From: JBBILO01 sp037444855 | GTDB taxonomy: Bacteria > Patescibacteriota > Microgenomatia > UBA1406 > GWC2-37-13 | NCBI GenBank assembly: GCA_037444855.1 | Contig: JBBILO010000002.1 | Location: 1-64,000, forward strand | Direction: 5' to 3' | Length of the DNA stretch: 64,000 bases | In this document: piece after piece, positions 34,859-43,939 of the stretch | Layout: each line of letters begins with the position of its first letter | Numbering within the stretch: the first letter of the stretch is position 1 | Notes under the pieces: generated by a model | Database searches by the model: none | Told to the model about the DNA's origin: nothing | What the model saw: the letters and a program-made list of their open reading frames with translations, nothing else | Made by a program: the position numbers and the translations under genes

Positions 34859-35854
34859 ATGAGAAAAACGGTCACCGTCATTGGTGGAGGAACAGGGACT
34901 TTTGTTGTTTTGCAAAGCTTAAAAAAACTAAACCTTAATATTAACGCGATCGTCTCGATGATGGATTCTGGAGGCTCAACCGGTCGGCTAAGAGACCAAC
35001 TGGGAGTATTGCCGCCGGGTGATTTGCGTCAATGTTTAGTCGCCTTATCAGATGCGCCTTTATTATGGAGAAAATTATTCTTGTATCGTTTTGAGAATGG
35101 TGATTTAAAAGGTCATAACTTCGGCAATATCTTTCTATCAGCTTTGGAAAAAATCACCTCTAATTATCAGGAAGTGATTGAAGCAGCATCCCATATCTTA
35201 AATACTCTAGGAAAAGTGATTCCAGTAACCTTTGATAAAACTCACCTTATGGCAGAGCTATCTAATGGGAAAATTATTAAAGGTGAGGGAAAAATTGATT
35301 CTTTATGTTCAAAAAGGACAAAAATTAATAAGATTTTTTTAGACCCTCAAGTTAACGCTAACCCTTTGGCAATTAAAACTATTTTAGATTCCCACTATCT
35401 TATTATCGGCCCTGGCGATCTTTACACCAGTCTTATCCCTCCTCTTTTGGTGAATAATATCAAAAAAAGCATTAAAGAGACTTCAGCCAAAATTATTTAT
35501 ATTTTAAACCTGATGACCAAAAAAGGGCAAACGACTAACTTTACTGCTCGTGATCATCTCCGAGAACTTTCAAATTATTTGGGTAAGAAACCTGATTTAA
35601 TGATCATCAACAATGGTAAAATACCCAAAAATATTTTAAAATGGTATTTAAGTAATGGAGAAAAAGTCGTGGTCAATGACTTAAAACAAGAAAAAGGTAT
35701 CAAACTTTATGTTGAAGATGTTGTTGATAATAAAATATTTCATAAAGAAAAACAAGATTTCTTATTTCGGAGTTTATTGAGGCATAGTCATTTAAAATTG
35801 AGAAAAGTTATCAAAAAAATCATCAATGATGAAATTTCTAATGAAAAGACATAG
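34859..35854 (+). CDS. YvcK/CofD-like protein (gluconeogenesis factor family)
   Basis: A 331-residue protein of the YvcK family. It opens TVIGGGTGTFVVLQSLKKL, then has MMDSGGSTGRLRDQLGVLPPGDLRQ and GHNFGNIFLSALEKI, and later DSHYLIIGPGDLYTSLIPPLLV. In Bacillus, YvcK binds UDP-sugars and is needed for cell shape on gluconeogenic carbon sources, probably by steering precursors into peptidoglycan. That fits its place here. The 3' end overlaps dgkA by 29 nt. Confidence 0.92.
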   Translation: MRKTVTVIGGGTGTFVVLQSLKKLNLNINAIVSMMDSGGSTGRLRDQLGVLPPGDLRQCLVALSDAPLLWRKLFLYRFENGDLKGHNFGNIFLSALEKITSNYQEVIEAASHILNTLGKVIPVTFDKTHLMAELSNGKIIKGEGKIDSLCSKRTKINKIFLDPQVNANPLAIKTILDSHYLIIGPGDLYTSLIPPLLVNNIKKSIKETSAKIIYILNLMTKKGQTTNFTARDHLRELSNYLGKKPDLMIINNGKIPKNILKWYLSNGEKVVVNDLKQEKGIKLYVEDVVDNKIFHKEKQDFLFRSLLRHSHLKLRKVIKKIINDEISNEKT

Positions 35855-36188
35855 TATTTCTTTCAAAAATGCTTTTAATGGTCTTATTTATGAGCTAAAA
35901 ACTCAACCAAATTTTTTAATTCATTTTTTCTTTTCTTTTCTTTCAATTATTGGAGGGATTATTTTAAACATTTCAAAAATTGAATGGCTATTGATTATTA
36001 CTTTAATCACGATTGGATTGGTAATCGAATCAGTCAATACAGCTATTGAAGCTACCACCGATGCTATCGATACTCGATTCCGGCCAGATATTAAAGTCGC
36101 CAAAGATGTCTCAGCGGCAGCGATGCTAATCTTTGCTATCGGTTCAAGTACAGTTGCTTTATTAATTTTCTTACCAAAAATTTTTTAA
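35826..36188 (+). CDS. dgkA: Undecaprenol/diacylglycerol kinase (DgkA family)
   Basis: A 120-residue membrane kinase with three helices. The active-site motif reads ESVNTAIEATTDAID (near 62-76), followed by DIKVAKDVSAAAML. In Gram-positive bacteria the enzyme phosphorylates undecaprenol, which recycles the lipid carrier used by the next gene product, MraY. The exact lipid cannot be told from sequence. An internal Met (MKRHS) is an alternative start that would shorten the overlap with yvcK. Confidence 0.9.
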   Translation: MMKFLMKRHSISFKNAFNGLIYELKTQPNFLIHFFFSFLSIIGGIILNISKIEWLLIITLITIGLVIESVNTAIEATTDAIDTRFRPDIKVAKDVSAAAMLIFAIGSSTVALLIFLPKIF

Positions 36189-36189
36189 A

Positions 36190-37227
36190 ATGCCATTAAA
36201 TTTATTTTCTATTTTAACTTCTTTCTTGTTTAATATTGTTCTAATTATCCCTTTTATTAACTTTCTTTATCAAAAAAAAATGCAAAGAAAAAAACAAAAG
36301 ACTAAGGATCCTTTTAATAAACCGGTACCAATCTTTGATCGTTTCCATAAAAGCAAAGAGGGAACACCAGTGGGTGGAGGCATCCTGATTATTTTAACAA
36401 CCACTGTTCTTTTCCTACTGTATCTTGCAATCTTACTAACAATAAGAAAAAAAATTACTGTTCTTTATCCATCAATTTTTAGTGAGATAAGAATCCTTCT
36501 TTTTACTTTTATTTCTTTTGGCCTTCTTGGGCTTTATGATGATTTAGCCAAGATTTTTTTTTGGAAGAAGTATCGGTTTTTTGGATTAAGATTAAAATAC
36601 AAACTGTTTTTAGAGTTTATTCTGGCGTCGATTATCAGCTTCTGGCTTTACCACGATTTAAAAATTAATTTTATTTATATTCCTTTTTTTGGTGTTTACA
36701 ATCTATACTTTTTTTATCCAATATTTACAACTTTTGTCATCGTTGCTTTCGCCAATGCTGTCAATATTACAGATGGTTTAGATGGATTAGCAAGTGGCTG
36801 TCTGTTAATTGCTTTAATCACTTTTTTGATCATCGCTCGATCAATAATTGACATTCCAATCAGTCTTTTTCTTACTGCGTGGCTTGGAGGCATTTTGGCC
36901 TTTCTTTACTTTAACATCTACCCTGCGAGGATTTTTCTCGGGGACACTGGCGCTCTTTCTTTTGGTGCCACTTTCGCCGTCATTGGCCTTATTCTAGGTA
37001 AAATATTTACCCTGGTAATCATCGGTGGAATATTCATTATTGAAATTTTTTCTTCTACCCTTCAACTTAGCTGGAAAAAATTTTTCAGAGCAAAAATTTT
37101 TCCCGCTGCTCCGCTTCATCTTTGGCTACAACTAAAGGGATGGGAAGAACCAAAAATTGTCATGAGATTTTGGCTTTTTCAGATTCTTTTTGCCATCTTT
37201 GGTTTAATGATCGCCTTTGCCAAATAG
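36190..37227 (+). CDS. mraY: Phospho-N-acetylmuramoyl-pentapeptide-transferase MraY
   Basis: A 345-residue integral membrane enzyme with about 10 helices. Conserved loops are KEGTPVGGGILII, LLGLYDDLAKIFFWKK (Asp pair near 117), ANAVNITDGLDGLASG, ARIFLGDTGALSFG and PAAPLHLWLQLKGWEEPKIV. The last keeps one His of the usual HHH cluster. It links UDP-MurNAc-pentapeptide to undecaprenyl phosphate (lipid I). It is the last gene of the plus-strand half of the dcw cluster. Confidence 0.94.
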   Translation: MPLNLFSILTSFLFNIVLIIPFINFLYQKKMQRKKQKTKDPFNKPVPIFDRFHKSKEGTPVGGGILIILTTTVLFLLYLAILLTIRKKITVLYPSIFSEIRILLFTFISFGLLGLYDDLAKIFFWKKYRFFGLRLKYKLFLEFILASIISFWLYHDLKINFIYIPFFGVYNLYFFYPIFTTFVIVAFANAVNITDGLDGLASGCLLIALITFLIIARSIIDIPISLFLTAWLGGILAFLYFNIYPARIFLGDTGALSFGATFAVIGLILGKIFTLVIIGGIFIIEIFSSTLQLSWKKFFRAKIFPAAPLHLWLQLKGWEEPKIVMRFWLFQILFAIFGLMIAFAK

Positions 37228-37303
37228 AAAATTGATTGAAAACTACATCCCAATTCAATAGAAATATCTTGTTTAATCTAACTCTTTGAATTAGAGGGTT
37301 GAA

Positions 37304-37423
37304 AAAGAGTATAAAATTGTAAAGGAAGGCAAAAGAGTATAAAGGTAGAAATCAATTAAATTGGTTTAATCTTCAATACTTTTTTATTATTCCAAGCGAA
37401 GCGACCGAGGGGAGCCAAGCCAA
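37304..37423. repeat. Intergenic repeats between mraY and ftsZ
   Basis: AAAGAGTATAAA occurs at 37304-37315 and 37332-37343 (28 bp apart) and again at 52345-52356 in another intergenic region. A GC-richer island (37391-37423, around CGAAGCGACCGAGGGGAGCC) follows. The gap lies between convergent gene ends, so no gene start needs to be regulated here. Confidence 0.4.
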
Positions 37424-37468
37424 GAAATCTGTGTTATATTAGCTGAATTTGTTATGATATGAATGTTT

Positions 37469-38584
37469 TTATTTTTTTCTTAAAAAGGTAGGAATATCAA
37501 GTTCTGAATTTTCATCGAAAAACTCTTCTTCTAGGTTAATGTCAGAGGTGATTTCCTTTTTCTCGCTTGGGGATTCAAGAATATTTTTTAATCCTTTTTT
37601 TTCTCCTCCAAATGAACGGAAAACCTGTTTTTTTTGGCTAAATTTGGTAGCGACAATAGTAATTTTAATCTGATCAACCATTTGTTCATCAATAACAGCG
37701 CCAAATATAATATCGGCATTAGGATCGACAGTTTTTGCAATAATTGAAGCTGCTTCATCAACTTCGCTCATCGTTAAATCAGTTCCTCCAACGACATTAA
37801 AGAGAATTCCTTTCGCTCCTTCGATTGAAGTATCAATTAAAGGAGAAGAAATGGCTTGCTTGATAGCGGTTATGGCCCTTTTTTCACCACTGGCGCTGCC
37901 AATTGCTAAAAGCGCTGTTCCTGCTTTAGTCATAATTGTTTTAACATCGGCAAAATCAACATTAATTAATCCTGGAGTAACAATTAATTCGGCAATACTT
38001 TTTATACCTTGTTGAAGGATATCGTCAATCTTTTTAAAGGCTTCGAGAATTGGTGTATTTTTGTCAATGATTTGTAATACTTTTTGATTAGGAACAATAA
38101 TTAAGGTGTCAACAAAGTCTTTTAATTTGTCAATTCCTTCTTCGGCAGTTTGTTGTCTTTTTTTTCCTTCAAAATCAAAAGGTTTAGTGACAACAGCTAC
38201 GGTTAAAATTCCCAGTTCCTTGGCAATTTGAGCAATCACCGGTGTGGCACCGGTACCCGTGCCGCCACCCTCTCCGCAACTGAGGAAAACCATGTCAGCG
38301 CCTTCAATTTCTTCTTTAATTCTGTCTTTTGATTCTTCAGCGGCTTGACGACCAATTTCTGGATCTCCACCTGAGCCTAGTCCTTTAGTTAATTTTTCAC
38401 CCAATTGAATTTTCACATCAGCTTTAGTTTTTAGTAACGCTTGGGCATCGGTATTTATAGAAATAAATTCAACACCCGGAATTCCTCCTTCACTAATAAT
38501 TGAATTAATTGCGTTTCCTCCAGCGCCACCGATTCCTAAAACTTTAATTCTTGCTGCTTGGCCAGCTTTTGGTTTAATAAGCAT
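37469..38584 (-). CDS. ftsZ: Cell division protein FtsZ
   Basis: A 371-residue tubulin-like GTPase. Motifs: KVLGIGGAGGNAINSII at the N-terminus, the tubulin signature GEGGGTGTGATPVIAQI near 105-120, and NVDFADVKTIMTKAG. The C-terminal tail ends LDIPTFLRKK, the conserved peptide that docks on FtsA and other partners, after a variable linker. It forms the Z-ring. Its start abuts the ftsA stop (1-nt overlap), giving the order ftsQ-ftsA-ftsZ seen in many bacteria. Confidence 0.97.
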   Translation of the reverse strand: MLIKPKAGQAARIKVLGIGGAGGNAINSIISEGGIPGVEFISINTDAQALLKTKADVKIQLGEKLTKGLGSGGDPEIGRQAAEESKDRIKEEIEGADMVFLSCGEGGGTGTGATPVIAQIAKELGILTVAVVTKPFDFEGKKRQQTAEEGIDKLKDFVDTLIIVPNQKVLQIIDKNTPILEAFKKIDDILQQGIKSIAELIVTPGLINVDFADVKTIMTKAGTALLAIGSASGEKRAITAIKQAISSPLIDTSIEGAKGILFNVVGGTDLTMSEVDEAASIIAKTVDPNADIIFGAVIDEQMVDQIKITIVATKFSQKKQVFRSFGGEKKGLKNILESPSEKKEITSDINLEEEFFDENSELDIPTFLRKK

Positions 38585-39849
38585 TATTTAATTCTAAAAA
38601 TTTTAAAAAAGCTTATAATTTTTGATAACCATTGGTTAAGAGAAATATCTTTTAATAATAAACTAAATTTGTTGGTTTCACTTTCAAGAAAAATATCCTT
38701 TTTTCCTAAAAGAATTAAACCGATAGCGGTGGCAAATTGAGGATAGATAATTTCATCAATAAAGCCGGTAATCTGATCGGGAATGCCAATTCTAATCGGC
38801 AGGCCGATAATTTTTTTTCCAACATTCGTTAGATTGATTGTGGAAGCTCCTCCACCAGTAATGACTAATCCTGAAGGGATTTGATTGCCGTGACCACTTT
38901 TTTCTATTTCTTCAAATATTAATTTAAACATTTCTTCTAATCTTGCTTGGATTATTTCTTCAACGACATTTTTATAAGAGATTTCATTAGTTTTTTCTGA
39001 CAACTGTAATGACGAAATATCGATCTGATCTTTTTTTAAATGTTTATTTACATGATTTTCTGATTGAGATAAAAAAATTTTAATTTTTTCAGCCGAATCT
39101 AATGAGACTCTTAATCCAATAGCAATATCATTGGTAATATGCCTTGCGCCTACAGGAATTGATGAAGAATAAGAAAGAGAGTTATCAACATAAAGACAAA
39201 TGTCGGTTTTTCCTCCGCCAATATCAATAAGAACCACTCCCAACTCCTTTTCTGTTTCAGTTAAAACCGCTTCAGCTGACGCTAATCCAGAAAAAATTGC
39301 CCCTTTTGGCTTTATCCCTAGAAGCGAAAAACATCGATAGATATTATTAAGATTAGCTTGTAAAGCAGTGATGATATGGCAGTCAACTTCCAAACGAACC
39401 CCTTTCATTCCTAACGGATTTTTTATCCCATCTTGTCCATCAACCGTAAAAAATCGTGGCGACACTTCAATAATTTCTCTGTTGGAGGATAGAGAGATTG
39501 CTCGAGCTGCTTCGATTACTCGGTTGATATCATCTTGGGTAATTTCTTCTTTTGGATTGGAAATGGCAACCACCCCTCGAGAATTTAGTGAAGAGATGTG
39601 CGGTCCACCGATAGAAAAATAAAGATCATTGATTTTATGACCCGACATTCTTTCGGCTTTTTCAACGCTTTCTTGAATTGAGTTTGTTGCCTCTTCAATA
39701 TCGACAATTAATCCTTTTTTGACCCCTTTTGCTGGGGTTGAATTAACACCAATAATTTGTGGTTTATCATCAATATTACTTACTAAAGCAATTAGGGTGG
39801 TAATTTTTGTTGTTCCAATGTCAATAACAGAAATAAGTTTTTGACTCAT
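38584..39849 (-). CDS. ftsA: Cell division protein FtsA
   Basis: A 421-residue actin-like ATPase. VIDIGTTKITTLIALV is phosphate loop 1, and VVLIDIGGGKTDICLY is phosphate loop 2. IPSGLVITGGGAST is the adenosine motif. The extra 1C subdomain typical of FtsA lies around 85-170. The C-terminus NQWLSKIISFFKIFRIK forms an amphipathic helix that would tether FtsZ filaments to the membrane. It overlaps ftsQ by 4 nt. Confidence 0.95.
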   Translation of the reverse strand: MSQKLISVIDIGTTKITTLIALVSNIDDKPQIIGVNSTPAKGVKKGLIVDIEEATNSIQESVEKAERMSGHKINDLYFSIGGPHISSLNSRGVVAISNPKEEITQDDINRVIEAARAISLSSNREIIEVSPRFFTVDGQDGIKNPLGMKGVRLEVDCHIITALQANLNNIYRCFSLLGIKPKGAIFSGLASAEAVLTETEKELGVVLIDIGGGKTDICLYVDNSLSYSSSIPVGARHITNDIAIGLRVSLDSAEKIKIFLSQSENHVNKHLKKDQIDISSLQLSEKTNEISYKNVVEEIIQARLEEMFKLIFEEIEKSGHGNQIPSGLVITGGGASTINLTNVGKKIIGLPIRIGIPDQITGFIDEIIYPQFATAIGLILLGKKDIFLESETNKFSLLLKDISLNQWLSKIISFFKIFRIK

Positions 39850-40568
39850 AAAAAAACAACAATTGGTTTACTAAATCTTAAATCTAATTTTCTAAAATCT
39901 TTTTTTTCTTCTTTTATTTTTTTAATTATTATTTCTAATTCATAAACTACTTTATTAACATCTTTTTCACTGTTAAAATAAATTTCCTTATTTTCAACTT
40001 GACAGATGATTAGATTACTGTTGTTGATTTTAACTTCTTTAATATTATTTAAACCTAAACTTTTGATTTTTTCAATAGCTTTTAATGAGTAAATAATCTC
40101 GGCGTATTTTAAATAATCGCCAGTTTGATAAGAGCGGTAGCTAAATTTTTGATAAAAGTTGATTAAAGGAAGAAAAGTGTCTTTATCTTTTGTTTTTTTG
40201 AGAATTCGTCCATTTTTTGACAGGTGAAAAAAACCATTGTTAACTTGAATTTGGGCAATAGGGCGGGAAAAATGGGGGATAAGAAACAAAGTATCCGGAA
40301 GTTTTTTTCTCAAAGTAATATTTTCTACCAAAGGATTTTCACGGATTAAATCAGTTTTTATTTTATTTTCATTAACAAAAACAATGATTTGATTTTCAAG
40401 AGGTTTTAATCCTCTAAGATTGATCCTATTTTGAGTTTCAGCAACGATGATGATATTTTTTATCCTAAATAAAAAAATTATTCGTGAAATGATTAAATAG
40501 AGAATAAAAATTAATAAAAAAAAAATTAAAAAATTAAAAAATTTCTTTAGTAATTTTTTCGGCAGCAT
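39846..40568 (-). CDS. ftsQ: FtsQ/DivIB-type division protein
   Basis: A 240-residue bitopic protein. A basic N-terminus (MLPKKLLKKF) precedes one membrane helix (about 10-33), then a POTRA-like segment (IKNIIIVAETQNRINLRGL) and a beta domain with LRKKLPDTLFL, a pattern characteristic of FtsQ. It links FtsB/FtsL to the divisome outside the membrane. It overlaps the murG end by 35 nt and precedes ftsA. The sequence is poorly conserved, as usual for the family. Confidence 0.85.
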   Translation of the reverse strand: MLPKKLLKKFFNFLIFFLLIFILYLIISRIIFLFRIKNIIIVAETQNRINLRGLKPLENQIIVFVNENKIKTDLIRENPLVENITLRKKLPDTLFLIPHFSRPIAQIQVNNGFFHLSKNGRILKKTKDKDTFLPLINFYQKFSYRSYQTGDYLKYAEIIYSLKAIEKIKSLGLNNIKEVKINNSNLIICQVENKEIYFNSEKDVNKVVYELEIIIKKIKEEKKDFRKLDLRFSKPIVVFL

Positions 40569-41601
40569 TCAATTTGAGGCTAATTGGTAACTTTGAAAAA
40601 TTATTTCGGTAAAATTGATATTTGTTAAAGAGGTGTTTGATCAATGATAGTAATTTTTTAGGATAATCTTCTTGATGAAAAATGAGGCCTAATTGATATT
40701 GTTCAAAAAATTGAGCATGCTTTTCTTGTTCCTTATTCGCTGACCAAGGAAGAGGTATGAGGATCGCTGGTTTTTTTAATGCGATTAATTCAAAAAGGGT
40801 ATTAGCTCCTGCCCGACTAATTACTATATCAGCAAGAGAATAGACATAACCAATTTCATCATCAAAAAAATGTTCTTTTGGATAGTAAGAGCGATCGGCA
40901 AATTTTTTTAACCGTTGATAATCATTAAATTCTTTTACTGATCCTGTTTGATGAATAATAAGAAAATTTTTTTTCAGATCAGGAAGAATTTTTTCGATGA
41001 TAAGATTAATACTATGCGAACCAAGAGAACCGCCAGTGACATAGATTACCGGTTTATTTTTTTTAATTTCAAAAGGCTTTTTAATAATTTTAAAAATAGA
41101 TGGTTTGATTAAATTACCGGTGACTAGAGTTTTTTTTTCTGGAAAAATTTTTTTTGCTTCTTCAAAAGCAACGAAGATTTTTTTTGAAAATCGTCCCAAA
41201 ATTCTGTTGGTTAATCCTGGATCAATGGTTTGTTCATGAGTATAAAGCGGAATTCTTAACAAGATAGCCACAATACCGATAGGAAAGCCAAGATAACTAC
41301 CGAAATTAATGACAGAATTGGGTTTTTCATTGATAAGAATGAAAAAAGCATTCACTATTCCCAAGGGAATTTTAAGAGCGTTAATCAATAATTGAAAGTT
41401 AAAAATACGTGTAAGTCGACCAGTTGACAGATGATAAAAACGAATCCCTCTTTTTTTAATTTCTTTATATTCTAAAGATAAAGTATGTTTGCTGTCGTAT
41501 TTTTTTCCAACATAAACAAAATCAACTTTAATTTTTTTCTTTAAGTAGTCAATAAGTGCTAAAGCCGGACCTAAATGACCACCACTGATAAGAATTTTCA
41601 T
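40534..41601 (-). CDS. murG: UDP-GlcNAc:lipid I GlcNAc transferase MurG
   Basis: A 355-residue GT28 enzyme. It starts KILISGGHLGPALALIDYL (the GGTGGH region, here GGHLGP). VINFGSYLGFPIGIVAIL, YVTGGSLGSHSINLII and VISRAGANTLFELIALKKPAILIPLP (donor-binding) follow. It adds GlcNAc to lipid I to form lipid II on the inner membrane face. It overlaps ftsQ by 35 nt. A 12-nt gap from ftsW contains a possible -10 element. Confidence 0.93.
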   Translation of the reverse strand: MKILISGGHLGPALALIDYLKKKIKVDFVYVGKKYDSKHTLSLEYKEIKKRGIRFYHLSTGRLTRIFNFQLLINALKIPLGIVNAFFILINEKPNSVINFGSYLGFPIGIVAILLRIPLYTHEQTIDPGLTNRILGRFSKKIFVAFEEAKKIFPEKKTLVTGNLIKPSIFKIIKKPFEIKKNKPVIYVTGGSLGSHSINLIIEKILPDLKKNFLIIHQTGSVKEFNDYQRLKKFADRSYYPKEHFFDDEIGYVYSLADIVISRAGANTLFELIALKKPAILIPLPWSANKEQEKHAQFFEQYQLGLIFHQEDYPKKLLSLIKHLFNKYQFYRNNFSKLPISLKLNAAEKITKEIF

Positions 41602-41607
41602 GGCTAT

Positions 41608-41613
41608 ATTTTA
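41608..41613 (-). promoter_or_regulatory. Extended -10 element before murG
   Basis: On the minus strand, TTGATAAAAT (TGn plus TAAAAT) lies between the ftsW stop and murG, ending 6 nt before the murG ATG. It may give an internal, nearly leaderless transcript for murG-ftsQ-ftsA-ftsZ. Confidence 0.4.
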
Positions 41614-42714
41614 TCAATTCTTTGATTGACGATTAATATTAATGGCGATCCCTAAAAGAATAAATGAGACTAAAATATTTGAACCGCCATAAGAGAGAAA
41701 AGGGAGAGGTACTCCGGTTAAGGGAAGAAGATTGGTCATTCCCCCTAAATTAATTATTATCTCGATCGAAAAAAGACTGAAAATTGAAGAGGCAATTAAA
41801 AAACCTAATCTGTCACGCGCTTTTTTTGCTACTTGATATAAGAGATAAATTAGGTATAAGTATAAGATAATGATGATTAGGCTGCCAAAATACCCCAATT
41901 CTTCGCCGATTATCGCGAATATTGAATCAGTATGAGCTTCAGGAAGAAAAAGATATTTTTGTCTTGAGGCACCTAACCCAAGACCAAATAAACCGCCGTT
42001 AGCAAATGAAATAAAAATTTGGTTGATGTGATAAGCGATGCCTAAAGTATCTTCGTGGGGATTCAAAAAAGCCATTAGTCGATAAAAACGATAGGGTGAA
42101 AGAAAGATTAAAAAATAAAAACTAACCGCTGTTAGTGGGATAATTAGTAAAAGATAAAAAAGATCAACACCGGCAAAAAAATAAGTAAAGAGCGATAAAG
42201 CAAAAACAATTGAAGCTGTTCCCATATCAGGTTGGAGTAAGATGAGGAAAGTAAGAAAACATGTTAAGATTAGGAAGGCGATAAAGCGTTTCCTTTCCAA
42301 ATGAGAAAACCAAGAGGATAAATATAGAATGATAGTTAATTTTGCTATTTCTGTTGGTTGAAGTTTAAACGTTCCCAGATTTATCCATCTTCTAGCTCCG
42401 CCAGCTGAGTGACCAAGACCGGGAACAAGAACTACTAGTAAAAGGATAATGTTGAAAATCATTAAGTAAAAAGAAAGAAAATAAAAGCGATGGTAATCAA
42501 AAAAAGAAAAAAAGAAAAGGAGGATTATCCCTAACAGAATCCATATACCTTGAAGTCGAACAAAATAAAAAGGATCTCCATAATGTTGTAATGATTTGAT
42601 AGATGAGGCTTCAAAGATAAAAATTAAACCAATTAAAGAGAGAATTATTGGTAATAGGAAGAGTTTTGATATTATCGATTGATTATTTTTTTTTAATTTA
42701 CTTCTGATGAGCAT
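41614..42714 (-). CDS. ftsW: FtsW lipid II polymerase
   Basis: A 367-residue SEDS-family protein with about 10 membrane helices. Motifs: GGARRWINLGTFKLQPTEIAKL, LLQPDMGTA (the catalytic Asp region), FLPEAHTDSIFAIIGEELG and LPLTGVPLPFLSYGGSNI. I place the start at the ATG at 42712-42714 (MLIRSKLKKN), which gives a normal cytoplasmic N-terminus and a 17-nt overlap with murD; a longer frame would overlap murD by 137 nt. It polymerises glycan strands with FtsI at the septum. Confidence 0.92.
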   Translation of the reverse strand: MLIRSKLKKNNQSIISKLFLLPIILSLIGLIFIFEASSIKSLQHYGDPFYFVRLQGIWILLGIILLFFFSFFDYHRFYFLSFYLMIFNIILLLVVLVPGLGHSAGGARRWINLGTFKLQPTEIAKLTIILYLSSWFSHLERKRFIAFLILTCFLTFLILLQPDMGTASIVFALSLFTYFFAGVDLFYLLLIIPLTAVSFYFLIFLSPYRFYRLMAFLNPHEDTLGIAYHINQIFISFANGGLFGLGLGASRQKYLFLPEAHTDSIFAIIGEELGYFGSLIIIILYLYLIYLLYQVAKKARDRLGFLIASSIFSLFSIEIIINLGGMTNLLPLTGVPLPFLSYGGSNILVSFILLGIAININRQSKN

Positions 42715-43939
42715 AGAGGAAAACAAATTTTTTAAAGAGATTTCCTTTTTCTTCAAAATTTTTCCAAAGACTGTAACTGGGAGAAGCGGTTGATAAAAGA
42801 CAGATAGTTTTTGGAGGGGTATGTTGATAAGCAAATTTTACTGCCTCATCCATTTTTATAGTTTCAAGAATCCTAGGAGAGTAATCTTTATCCATTACTT
42901 GATAAAGATATTCTTTCATCTTTTTTCCAGAATTAGGAAAAAAGATTAAAACAGGGATTCTTTGTTTATTGACGAGCTTCATTAATGGTAAAAAATTGTA
43001 ACCACGATTTAACCCACCTAAAATAAGACAACCAATATTTTTTAAAGCTTTTATTGCCCCAATTGTTGCTTGAGGAGTGGTAGCAATGGCGTCGTTATAA
43101 AAGGAGATATTTTTAAAAGTGCCCAGGTATTCCAAGCGGTGCGGAAGGGGAGTAAATTCATCAATAGCTTTTTTTATTTTTTGATCAGGAATTTTAAAAA
43201 TTCTAGCCACCGCGTAGGCTAATTTAATATTTTCCAAGTTATGTTGACCGATAATTTTCGGATTGTTGATTTTAAATGGAAGTTTTTTAATTGATGGAAT
43301 AGCTATTCCAATAAATTCCTTAGCCCATTGTTTTAACAGTCGATAACGAGGGTGATAAATAAAATAATTTTTTTTCGTAGCAAAGCGAATGATATTTTTT
43401 TTAGATTGGTAATAATTTTTCAGAGTGAGATGGTAATCAAGGTGTTCTTTAAACAAAGCGGTGATAACCGAGATCCATGGAGAAAATTGAATATCACTGA
43501 GTTGATAACTGGAAAGTTCAACGACATAAATTGTCTCTGGGTTAATTTTATTCAAAAAGACTTCAATTGATGGTTTACCAATATTGCCAATTAACTCAGT
43601 TTGATATCCACCGTGTTTTAAAATTTGAAAAATTAAAGAGGCGGTGGTACTTTTTCCTTTGCTGCCGGTGACCCCAATAGTTTTATTTTTTATATTGCTA
43701 AAAAAGATATTTGTCGGCGTGGTGTAGTTTGTTTTTAAAAGATAACCGGGAATTCCTGGCGATTTAATAACAACATCAAAATTATTCACTCTCTCTAAGT
43801 ATCGAGGGTCGTCTTTCTGATCTATGATTTCGATTGTTTGATCGGGAAAAAATTTTTTTAAAATCTGATAAGTAGCTTGACCTTCTAATCCTTTCCCTAA
43901 AATAAGTATTTTTTTATTTTTTAATTGATTAAATTTCAT
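42698..43939 (-). CDS. murD: MurD-type UDP-MurNAc-L-Ala--glutamate ligase
   Basis: A 413-residue Mur ligase. KILILGKGLEGQATYQIL is the N-terminal dinucleotide-like fold. The P-loop is IGVTGSKGKSTTASLIF (near 88-104). VVELSSYQL and FKEHLDYHLTLKNYY follow, then FYNDAIATTP and ILGGLNRGYNFLPL. Classical MurD adds D-Glu. The adjacent murL-like gene, overlapping by 11 nt, suggests this enzyme may instead add L-Glu (MurD2 type), which MurL then epimerises. Sequence alone does not decide this. Confidence 0.92.
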   Translation of the reverse strand: MKFNQLKNKKILILGKGLEGQATYQILKKFFPDQTIEIIDQKDDPRYLERVNNFDVVIKSPGIPGYLLKTNYTTPTNIFFSNIKNKTIGVTGSKGKSTTASLIFQILKHGGYQTELIGNIGKPSIEVFLNKINPETIYVVELSSYQLSDIQFSPWISVITALFKEHLDYHLTLKNYYQSKKNIIRFATKKNYFIYHPRYRLLKQWAKEFIGIAIPSIKKLPFKINNPKIIGQHNLENIKLAYAVARIFKIPDQKIKKAIDEFTPLPHRLEYLGTFKNISFYNDAIATTPQATIGAIKALKNIGCLILGGLNRGYNFLPLMKLVNKQRIPVLIFFPNSGKKMKEYLYQVMDKDYSPRILETIKMDEAVKFAYQHTPPKTICLLSTASPSYSLWKNFEEKGNLFKKFVFLYAHQK

